DNA of 64,000 nucleotides from assembly GCA_033964015.1 (NCBI GenBank), contig CM066924.1, forward strand, positions 12,054,625 through 12,118,624, given 5' to 3'. Below the pieces are notes generated by a model. The model was not told the origin of the DNA and searched no databases. It saw nothing but the letters and a program-made list of their open reading frames with translations. The stretch's first letter is position 1; each line of letters opens with the position of its first letter. The stretch comes from Scolanthus callimorphus. Lineage: Eukaryota > Cnidaria > Anthozoa > Actiniaria > Edwardsiidae. This document shows positions 12,101 to 24,100 of the stretch, one piece after another. Position numbers and translations under genes: made by a program.

Positions 12101-15100
12101 TATATCTCGAGAAGGCAACATCGCTAGGGGAACAAACTTGGGTACAGTCGAGAAAACATCCGGAGTATGTGGGTATGGAGCTCTTTGAAATGCAACATTA
12201 AAAAATCTGAATTTGCAAGTATGGCAATGGAGAACACGAATGTTTCTGTAGTATGTGACGTCGCGACAAGTCACATTATTAATCGTTTGCAGGACTTATA
12301 ATTTTCCCTAGCAAAGGCCCAACAAGATAGGTAAACGCACCCTTTTATAAAAATATGTAACCGGGAGCTCCGCTTTTAGCCAGTGGCTAAATCTATATAT
12401 TATAGCCATTTGAAGTTGTGTCAACATCTGAAGCGGCCAATTGGAGGAAAGCCTTCTCTGCGCGTGGGAAAGTATTACTGTGCTCAGATTTCATGTTGTG
12501 CTTGAGCTTTGGTACTTGTGGTAATCGCTTTCTCCAACATCTTCGACCATTTCCAGCAACCAAATTTTGATAAATAATAGGCAGGAACATGCCAGGCAAG
12601 AAGTGCTAACTTCCTGACCCGAAGGCTAAGTAAACAAGATTAAAAGATTATAGCGCCTGAATCATGTAACACAATACAGTTGAAAACTAGATTTTCTTAT
12701 TTTTCTTCATGAAATATAAGTAATTTTACTTTTCTTTTTTGGAATATTGAAGATCCTACCCTAACTTATCGACTGGGATAAAAACAAAAATTCGTCAAAA
12801 TGACGCCCGCGAAGGTTTACGGTATCCTATAACTAAAACCTAATTTAAATTGATTAGTGAAATTAATCACCCTATAATGCTGGAATACAGAATGGTTTTT
12901 GTTTTGTCTCCAGGGGTTTAGATAACAAGTGTTCAGTGTTCAAGCTTAGCTACGAAGATGACCAAAATGCTAGGAAACACACTGTAGCAATGCATACAAG
13001 CTATATGTCCTGTTGTGCTTTTGCCAATTCAGATCACCAGGTGAGAATGACGAGTACTAGTTACATACCGGTACTGGTGACTAGTTACATACCGGTACTG
13101 ATGATGGTTGACCGAAGAAAGTCTTCTTTTTATTGCCCCAAGAAATCTCTACTAATTTCTAAACCCCCAAATCATAAATTTCATACCCAAAACAATACTT
13201 CACATCACCCTGACCTAAGACATTCAGCCCACATGTACCCCATTGGGCTGGGAGTGCTGTACAATAACAAAAGCCTAAAGTCACTGTAAGTACATACACC
13301 AATTTCAATAATGGTCATTTGAACTCAGAATTCAGTGCTTTGCAACACTGACCACTATTAACAATGGCTCTCTTACATGTCTACCACTTCCTGCTAAGAC
13401 TAGCGTTTGCTACACATACACTTGTGGGCTATGATGTTATTGTAATGATACTGTAGATCAATTTCAATAATACAGTGGAACCCCAATTTTACGATCTTCG
13501 ATCTAACGATATCCCCGATTTTACGATAACATTTCTGGGTCCCGACAAAAAAAAAAAAAACAGAAAAATGTATGAAACAGAACCCCGATCTAACAATACT
13601 CGGTTCAGCAATATTCCCGATTTTACGATGGTATTCTTGGGACCCAAGCATAAATTTGTTCCTGCTACAACGATAAAGTAGCACAGAAACCTTAGCAATC
13701 ATACGATTTCCAAACCAATGTCTTTGTATATGCATGGTATCCTCGTATTACAGAAAATATCTTTAATAAAGTGAATCTCGCAGCATTACAATGACTGCTG
13801 CAATAAATCAGTCTTATTTATATTTATCAAATTTATAATTAACCGGACCCCGATATAACAATATTTTCAATGGATTTGCCTTTATATCATTAAATCGGGA
13901 GTACGGATACAGACAGAACCCAAAAATGGCAAGATTTCTACCCTAAGGTCAGGTAAAGTCAGATAGGCTTGATTCTTTGCATAGAGTATCCTTATACAAT
14001 AAGAAACAAATTAGAATTGAGTAATTTTTTCTAATTGATCCGTCTTTAAGATATGAGGAGTTACACTTTGGTTGCTGCAGCACTTTTTGACATTTTTTGA
14101 CATTTTTTGCCATAAAACGATGCAGTAACCAAACTTTAGCAGCTGATATCTTAAAGACGGATCAACTACAAAAAAATACTCATTTCCATTTTGTTTCTTA
14201 TTGTATAAGGATACTCTATGCAAAGAATCAAGCCTATCTGGCTTTACCTGACCTTAGGGTAGAAATCTTGCCATTTTTGGGTTCTGTCACGGATACAACG
14301 ATACCCCGATTTTAGGATACAGTTTTCCTGCCCCCGTGGCATATCATAAAATCGGGGTTCCACTGTATTAGAATTCGTACTTGGGTCCAAAGCTTAGGGG
14401 AGTAGGACAAAAGCAGTCCGGTTCGCATCAAAGATTGTATAATTTAGTTATTTTGTTTGATTCCCCTCTCAGATAAAAGTTAGAATTTTAATATTGAAAT
14501 TGGTCTATTCAAGTTTATAAAACTCAAATGCATGGTAAACTGTCTTTTGCAGATCCTGACAGGGAGTGGTGATTCAACCTGTGGAATGTGGGATGTAGAG
14601 TCTGGCTCACTAATACAGAGTTTCCATGGCCATAGTGCAGATGTTATGAGGTAAGCTTATCCTAACCAAGGCACGGCATCCTCTATGTTCATTATCATTG
14701 TTGTCATTATCATTTTCCAGTTCCATGGCTCCAAAACAGGTTGAAATAGTAGCAATATAGGGTAGCAATATAGCAGCAAACTGTGAAATTCATTGCAAAA
14801 TTCCAACAGCTAGAGTAAGTCTATACCGTCTCACCTTGTATGTATTCTCTAACACGTTTTCATCAAAATGCATATTAATAATGAGGGAAATCCACATGTC
14901 ACATCAGTATCAACCAGTTGGCATACACTACTATATTCCTCTGGGGTGTACTGGATGTGTGCGTAACATGAGACCCTTTTGGCACTTTTCCTTTTGTTTT
15001 CCAGTGTCAACCTTTCCCCTGCTGAAGGTGGTAATATCTTTGTTTCTGGGTAAGTGACTTAAGCCCTGGCTAAACTAGGACACATATAGTGTGCAACATT

Positions 15101-18100
15101 GTAGCCAGACACACAAAGAAAATTGATTAGTCCTGTCTGCCGAGAGTGCTTGATGCCGAGACAGAGCGTATTTTTTCATAACTATAGAGACAAAACAAAC
15201 TTTCTTTAGTAACCCATCAGTTGATCAGTTTCACGCCACGAGAAAAAAATTTGCAGCCAGGACACGAACATTTTGTGTTTCCAAGACAAGATGTTTCCTA
15301 GTTTAGTGTCTTAGTTTAGCCGTAGCTTTACACTATGCATCATAAAAATAAACCAAGATGTTTTAAAATATCCTCATTTAGTAATTATTTAGTACTATTT
15401 AGTAAGTAGTGTTTTGTGAATGATGTACACTGTTTGCACTCTAGCAGCTGCAGCTAAAATGTGAAACCTAAAGGCCCGTTCACACGGCGCGATTTCAGCT
15501 GCGATCTGAGGTGCGATTTCTGTGGCGATCTCATGGCGATTTCATATCGCGCGGTGTGAAGGGCAGGCGATCTTATGGCGATTTCACTTGCGATGTCGCC
15601 GCGACGTCGCCAGGCGTTTTGAACATGTTCAAATTCCACTGCGATGCGGGTGCGATTTCTTGAGATCCCCAACAAACCGACGATATCGCAGAGCGAAATC
15701 GCCGGCCGTTCACACCGCGCGATATGACGTCGACGATCGCCGCAAAAATCGCACCTCAAATCGCAGCTGAAATCGCGCCGTGGCTTAATGTGAGCAGTGG
15801 TAGTTTGGGTAAAAAAAGATGTATTAAACAAGCAGCAGGATAGTCATACAAAATGAAGTCATTTAAACCCCCTTCTTTCCAAAGCCGTTTGTGTTGACTG
15901 CAGAAAACCAATATAATGAAGTTGTGTTGTTCACTAGAAGTGTTGACAAGATATCATCCTCAGCTGTTGAATGTTATATGATGGTTGTTTTGCAGGGATG
16001 TGACAAGTCTGCACTAATCTGGGATATCAGGGCTGGGCGTGTAGTCAATATAATGAAGTTGTGTTGTTCACTAGATATCATCCTCAGCTGTTGAATGTTA
16101 TATGATGGTTGTTTTGTAGGGATGTGACAAGTCTGCACTAATCTGGGATATCAGGGCTGGGCGTGCAGTCAATATAATGAAGTTGTGTTGTTCACTAGAT
16201 ATCATCCTCAGCTGTTGAATGTTATATGATGGTTGTTTTGCAGGGATGTGACAAGTCTGCACTAATCTGGGATATCAGGGCTGGGTGTGTAGTCAATATA
16301 ATGAAGTTGTGTTGTTCACTAGATATCATCCTCAGCTATTGAATTTTATATGATGGTTGTTTTGTAGGGATGTGAGAAGTCTGCACTAATCTGGGATATC
16401 AGGGCTGGGCGTGCAGTCAATATAATGAAGTTGTGTTGTTCACTAGATATGATCCTCAGCTGTTGAATGTTATATGATGGTTGTTTTGTAGGGATGTGAC
16501 AAGTCTGCACTAATCTGGGATATCAGGGCTGGGCGTGTAGTCAATATAATGAAGTTGTGTTGTTCACTAGATATCATCCTCAACTGTTGAATGTTATATG
16601 ATGGTTGTTTTGTAGGGATGTGACAAGTCTGCACTAATCTGGGATATCAGGGCTGGGCGTGCAGTCAATATAATGAAGTTGTGTTGTTCACTAGATATCA
16701 TCATCAGCTGTTGAATGTTATATGATGGTTGTTTTGTAGGGATGTGACAAGTCTGCACTAATCTGGGATATCAGGGCTGGGCGTGTAGTCAATATAATGA
16801 AGTTGTGTTGTTCACTAGATATCATCCTCAGCTGTTGAATGTTATATGATGGTTGTTTTGCAGGAATGTGACAAGTCTGCACTAATCTGGGATATCAGGG
16901 CTGGGCGTGTAGTCAATATAATGAAGTTGTGTTGTTCACTAGATATCATCCTCAGCTGTTGAATGTTATATGATGGTTGTTTTGTAGGGATGTGACAAGT
17001 CTGCACTAATCTGGGATATCAGGGCTGGGCGTGTAGTCAATATAATGAAGTTGTGTTGTTCACTAGATATCATCCTCAGCTGTTGAATGTTATATGATGG
17101 TTGTTTTGTAGGGATGTGACAAGTCTGCACTAATCTGGGATATCAGGGCTGGGCGTGTAGTCAATATAATGAAGTTGTGTTGTTCACTAGATATCATCCT
17201 CAGCTGTTGAATGTTATATGATGGTTGTTTTGTAGGGATGTGACATGTCTGCACTAATCTGGGATATCAGGGCTGGGCGTGCAGTCAATATAATGAAGTT
17301 GTGTTGTTCACTAGATATCATCCTCAGCTGTTGAATGTTATATGATGGTTGTTTTGCAGGGATGTGACAAGTCTGCACTAATCTGGGATATCAGGGCTGG
17401 GCGTGTAGTCAACTCATTTCTTAATCATACTGCAGATATCACTAGATATCATCCTCAGCTGTTGAATGTTATATGATGGTTGTTTTGTAGGGATGTGACA
17501 AGTCTGCACTAATCTGGGATATCAGGGCTGGGCGTGTAGTCAATATAATGAAGTTGTGTTGTTCACTAGATATCATCCTCAGCTGTTGAATGTTATATGA
17601 TGGTTGTTTTGCAGGGATGTGACAAGTCTGCACTAATCTGGGATATCAGGGCTGGGCGTGTAGTCAACTCATTTCTTAATCATACTGCAGATATCACTAG
17701 ATATCATCCTCAGCTGTTGAATGTTATATGATGGTTGTTTTGTAGGGATGTGACAAGTCTGCACTAATCTGGGATATCAGGGCTGGGCGTGTAGTCAATA
17801 TAATGAAGTTGTGTTGTTCACTAGATATCATCCTCAGCTGTTGAATGTTATATGATGGTTGTTTTGTAGGGATGTGACAAGTCTGCACTAATCTGGGATA
17901 TCAGGGCTGGGCGTGCAGTCAACTCATTTCTTAATCATACTGCAGATATAAATGGCGTCAAGTAAGAACTTTAAAGCTTACGTTTAAATAAACAGAGAGA
18001 AAACATCATTTGTTGGTTTTGTTTTAAGTGTTCTTGGTTGATTCAAGCTACTCTAGCGTATGATTGCCTATAGTGCAATAAAGTGTCAAACCTGAGCAGC

Positions 18101-21100
18101 ATTTCTACTCTGTTTTGACAGGTTCTTTCCAGGTGGAGATGCTTTCGGTACAGCATGTGATGATGGCAAGGCAAGCAAATAATTACTAAACCATCACTTC
18201 TACCATTTACTTTAGCATTTTGCCATTTTGCTTATTTAAACTGTGTCTTTATTCAATACTATTTTATCGTTAACAGTGCCGATTGTTCGACCTCCGAGCT
18301 GATCATCAGCTAGCGGAGTACGCAAAGGATCATCTGATATTCGGTGTAGCTTCTCTAGACTTTTCTATAAGTGGTAAGTATTGTATTAGCTCCTAAAACT
18401 TTATTTAGTTACCACACGTGGATATAACAGTAAATTGCAGGCTAACCGTACGTTTATGGAGTTCAAACAAAGTGTTCTGTTGTAGCTTGTGGAACAATCA
18501 TGTTGAGCCTGATTAATGTGCCACAGCCCAGTTGATATGCCCTCTCCCGAAAACAGGCATCTGGAATTGTACATATTAACGCTGTCACAAGCAACAGTAA
18601 TTGCACAAACTAATGTTCATCATCGCAAAGCTTCAGTGCGCTTTCATTCTCTTGCTCTTCTCACTTTCAAGAAGAGAAAATCCATTAAGCCGACTACACC
18701 CTTTTTTTTATAAGAACCTTTTTATAAGAACGTTCAGCCTGAAATTTAGCCAAATTTTAAGAACATGCTAAGAACATGCCTGAGCCTCAGATAGGAGCAA
18801 AATTTATTTTCAGTGATGCGTTCTAAAATCCAGAATCAAATGTGTTAATAATAACAACCTTCAATATTGTAATTTATAAACTCTCTTAAAGATACTTCAT
18901 TGGTATGCATCCTTCTATAAGATCTATCATATTTCAGGTTCCGACGTCACTGAAACATCCGTAAGAACATTTCCAGCCTCAAACTGCTCCAAAAATAAGA
19001 ACGGCCCAGCCTCAACTGAAAATTAGACGTTCTTATAAAAAAGGAGTGTACATCCGATAATCAATCTCTTACTTGAAAACCTACAGTTTGGACCCTCTTA
19101 AGGACCGAAGGACCGAAAGCAAATGCTCCTCGGTACAAAACTTTGTACGTCGCAAAGAGTTACCTCATAACAAGCTCGTCCTGCTCCCACTTCGTCCGAT
19201 ACTTTTGAAAATGAGCCAGGGCAGCTAGGCATACTCCGGGTCCTAAGATCGCCCAAGATTGCCGAAGATCGCAACATGAAAATTCGGAAAAAATCCCAAG
19301 ATCGCCTAAGGGACCGGTCATTATTTATCACCTGGGGGGGGATCACTTCATTTTTGGATAAGCGAAAGGGGGGATCCCTCGAAACCTGATGCCCTGAAAG
19401 GGTGGATCACAAGAAATTTCCTAGGGAGTGATTCCAGTAAGTTCTATATCATGTGCATTTCAACGGCTCTGCCCCTGCTGTCAAGTGATGGAGGATGAGA
19501 GACATTTTTTGAAAAAATTGTAAGATCTATAAAGATATGAGAATGCTCTTTTTGAAGATATCGGACAACTATCTTTTCTCAATTTCATTAATCCAAACAA
19601 GAACAAACAAGCAGTTGTTGCAAAGTACATTTCTGAATGCTTCGATATGCGTAAAATATATCAATAGATCCAGTTTTGTAATTTATATTATTCAAGGTAA
19701 AACCTATGTATACTAAGTACACGGTCTTGAATAAATTTGTCTATGTCTATGTCTATGTCTGAGGGGGGTCACATAAACCATAGTACCTATAGAGGGGGAA
19801 TCATTTCATTCTGGCCGTGTATTACCCAAAATCCTCAGACACGTCCCCCCCCCCCCAGGCGATAAATAATGACCGGTCCCTAAGATCGCCCAAGATTACG
19901 GCGGAGTAGGCCTATAGATGGAATAAGAAGGATTCCTCACACCTTGCCCGGAAACTGCAAAATTGCTACACCCGATGATTAGCAAGGAGGTAAACGGGCC
20001 TCTACGTACTAAGCACAGCTCCACGAATGGTCTTCTATTTCCACTTATTTCTAATCTGAAGTTTTTGTCTAAGATAGTTCAATATCCCTCCTACTTCCTC
20101 ATTAGCATTAGATATGGATAGAACCCCTGACGAGCAAGCTCGAGAGGGAGACCTAATGAGTCAGCAAGAGGCAGGGCTCCACTGGAACCGCCATCTGACT
20201 GCTAAATTCTACCAAGTCATTATGCACATCCAGGTAGATGAGATGCGCACTCGCCGCAGTAGAACAGTGCACATATCCTTAGCCACCGAACTGCTCAATT
20301 CGAGTGTAGACGCCAAGTGACAACTGAATATTATTATTCAAATGCCACTATGAGTCATTACGAGGGATCATGAATACGCAACAAGTTTGAATAGTTCAAT
20401 ATCCCTCCTACTTCCACATTAGCATTAGATATGGATAGAACCCCTTCCTGCGCAATCCTAGGGGTACCTATTTGCATCCTTTCTAGTGATCTCCTAACAA
20501 TCACCCCTCCCAACCTCATCACTCAATTCTTCTCCGACCGAAGTCCCTTTCTGGCGTTATCTTAAGCTGAGAACTACTATAAAGCCCATGGGCATCCTCG
20601 ACCATTTAACATACACACTGAATGAAGACTAGAACACTAGCGCAGCTGGCTGAACCACTGAAATCATGCTTTGCAAGCACACACTCCTTGACACTGGACA
20701 CTGGACATTTTCCCCGAGCTGGGGCTTCCTGTGGACAAAATCACTTTTGCGTTTCCGGCACCTAGTAAGTGAGATTTATACTGGGAAGTAAGAGCTCGGA
20801 GAAAATGACCAGCTAAGACTATGTCATAGACAAAAGGCTTGCATGATCAAACTCTCGTCGCCCATAGCAACCCAAAAGACAACAGGAACCCTTTCTAGAC
20901 TGAAAATCCTGCTCGATGTTTTACCCCGGCGCCCACAACTGGTCTCTGCTAGAACCAGATTATAGCCCTTCTCGTTAATAAATAAGTCATGTTCGACTTA
21001 CTAATATCGCCCTACACGGCGTTCAATTGGTTTCCAACGATAGCTCTTCTCGGCCATTAAATAAGGCCTGCATGACTTATTGATCCCCTTACTCTGCACG

Positions 21101-24100
21101 GCGTTCAATGGTTCCAAACTATAGCCCTTCTCGGCTATAAATAAGTCCTGCATGGCGTTCAATTAGTTCCCAAACTTATATCCCTTCTCGGCTATAAATA
21201 CGTTCTGTACGACTTATTGTTCTCTGCTATCGCCCTGCACGGCGCTCAAACGTTCCAAAACTATAGCCCTTCTCGGCTATAAATAAATCCTGCACGACTT
21301 ATTGATATCGCGCCGCTCGGCTGTCCATTGGTTTCAAACCACTTCAACCCATGCCAATGATTCGCATAATCTCTGGTTATTTGTCAGAATTCGCTACTGA
21401 GTTCGAAGCTGAACTAGAGTCTTGTGGCTCTTGTGAAAACCGGTTGTCGAGAATACTAGACAGATAACCTCGGCGAGCGGTTGGGACATAAACGGACGAA
21501 GCAGAAAGACCCCGAACTGCTTCCTTCGAGTGTAGACGCCAAGTGACAACTGAATATATTATTCAAATGCAAATGAGTCATTATGAGGGATCATGAATAT
21601 TCAACAAGTTTGAATAGTGACACTGTTGATCATTAGTTGCAGTTAGATGTTGAAGCGCTAACTAAGCACTTTTAGCATAAATTATCTAATATTGGGATGG
21701 CTTCGATCCTATCTCAGAGTTTGGAAGCAGGTTGTTATGATTGATCGGGTGAAATCCGTTGTAAAAAGATCTACACTGTGGTGTTCCTCAGGGGTCTGTA
21801 CTTGGACCTCTACTGTATCTCTTGTACACATCTCCTCTTAGTGATATCATTACGAGTCGACTTCATAAATAGACTAATTTCAAGATGCTATTTCCCGTTG
21901 TGTGGATAGATTTCGTGACGTTAGGTTGCGCCTGCCTATTAAACAGGTTGATGTTAACATTGGTTGTTATAATAATAATAATAACTAATTCTATTTTATG
22001 GCTTGGAGACCTAGACCCCCACTACATTCTACGTTTACATAAATCGTTAACAATAACAATAACAATAACAATAACAATAACAATAACAATAACAATAACA
22101 ATAATAATAAAGTCCTCGTGGACTCTCAGAAATACTTCCTCACCTTGGCCAATGACAGCAACTAAATCTTTCAAAATCACGGTTGAACTAATTCTATTTT
22201 ATGGCTTGGAGCCCTAGACCCCCACTACATTCTACGTTTACATAAATCGTCCGTGATATGCCAATTGCTATGTAGGGTCCAAGGTTTATTCTGGAGGCAC
22301 CCAACCCTTGGACAAACCTATGGACCTCTGTCGAGCACCCGCCAGAGCCAGCGGCAGGCGCAGTTTGCAGGACACTGTCCCATGCCAGTGAAGAGCTAAC
22401 ACACTCAGACAGTGAATGACTCGCCTCACCAGGATACATCGTGTACAGTATTAGATTCCAGGGCAACCGCACGCTTAGTCTCAAGTTTTCTCTTTGTTCT
22501 GATTTTGTTAGGTCGACTATTGTTTGCTGGCTACCATGACTACACCATCAATGTCTGGGACACACTTAAGGTAATGCGTTCTACCAACGAACACAGTCAC
22601 AGTGCTTAGGGTCCAGCACAGCTGTTGATCTTGACGTCCGTTCTTGTTTGTATGTTTCAGGTGGAGAGACTTGCTGTTTACTATGGTCACGATAATCGTA
22701 TCAGTTGTCTCAAGGTGTCTCCTGATGGAACTGGGATTTGTACAGGAAGCTGGGATAATACGTTAAGGGTAAGATAGTACTTTAACGCTGAAACTTCATG
22801 TCGGATATTTTGACACGAAATAGATGATCAACAAGGCAGGTAGCTCATTGATACATACTAGAAACAGTAGGCGTATCCATCCGATGTCATTATGTGCTAA
22901 AGTTACACACTGGTTGTAAGGAATATTTAGGATAGATTATTATAGATCTTGCGCCTTGACAAATTGGTCCGACGGACACAGGCAATTTCAATCTTAAACC
23001 GGATCTGTCTATACTCACCAGTCTTTACTCACCAGTCTATACTCACCAATCTATACTCACCAATCTGTACTCACCAGTCTATACTCACCAATCTATACTA
23101 CCAGTCTATACTCACCAGTCTATACTCACCAGTCTATACTCACCAATCTGTACTCACCAATCTATACTCACCAGTCTATACTCACCAATATGTATTCACC
23201 AATCTGTACTCACCAGTCTATACTCACCAGTCTATACTCACCAGTCTATACTCACCAGTCTATACTCACAAGTCTATACTCACCAGTCTACTCACCAGCC
23301 TATACTCACCAGTCTATACTCACCAATCTGTACTCACCAATCTGTACTCATCAGTCTATACTCACCAGTCTACACTCACCAGTCTATACTCTTCAGTCTA
23401 TACTTACCAATCTGTACTCACCAATCTGTACTCACCAATCTGTACTCACCAGTCTATACTCACCAGTCTATACTCACCAGTCCATACTCACCGGTCTATA
23501 CTCACCAATCTGTACTCACCAATCTGTACTCACCAGTCTATACTCACCAGTCTATACTCACCAGTCTATACTCACCAGTCTATACTCACCAGTCTATACT
23601 CACCAGTCCATACTCACGGTCTATACTCACCAATCTGTACTCACCAATCTGTACTCACCAGTCTATACTCACCAGTCTATACTCACCAGTCCTTACTTAC
23701 CGGTCTATACTTACCAGTCTATACTCACCAGTCCATACTCACCGGTCTATACTCACCAGTCTATACTCACCAATCTGTACTCACCAATCTGTACTCACCA
23801 GTCTATACTCACCAGTCTATACTCACCAGTCTATACTCACCAGTCTATACTCACCAATCTGTACTCACCAATCTATACTCACCAGTCTATACTCACCAAT
23901 ATGTATTCACCAATCTGTACTCACCAGTCTATACTCACCAGTCTATACTCACCAGTCTATACTCACAAGTCTATACTCACAAGTCTATACTCACCAGCCT
24001 ATACTCACCAGTCTATACTCACCAATCTGTACTCACCAATCTGTACTCACCAGTCTATACTCACCAGTCTACACTCACCAGTCTATACTCACCAGTCTAT

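Noticed and set aside
10930..12150. CRISPR-like repeat array
   Set aside because: Repeats of about 128 bp are contiguous without unique spacers, and the context is a eukaryotic intron with transposon ends.
15891..16094. Open frame containing [14 protein letters not shown] upstream of the real exon 8
   Set aside because: It is the first array copy read through its intron part; it has no donor and ends at a stop.
15996..17870. Array of mutually exclusive alternative exons
   Set aside because: The upstream copies have no splice donor, encode the same residues and are followed by stops, so they cannot act as alternative cassette exons.
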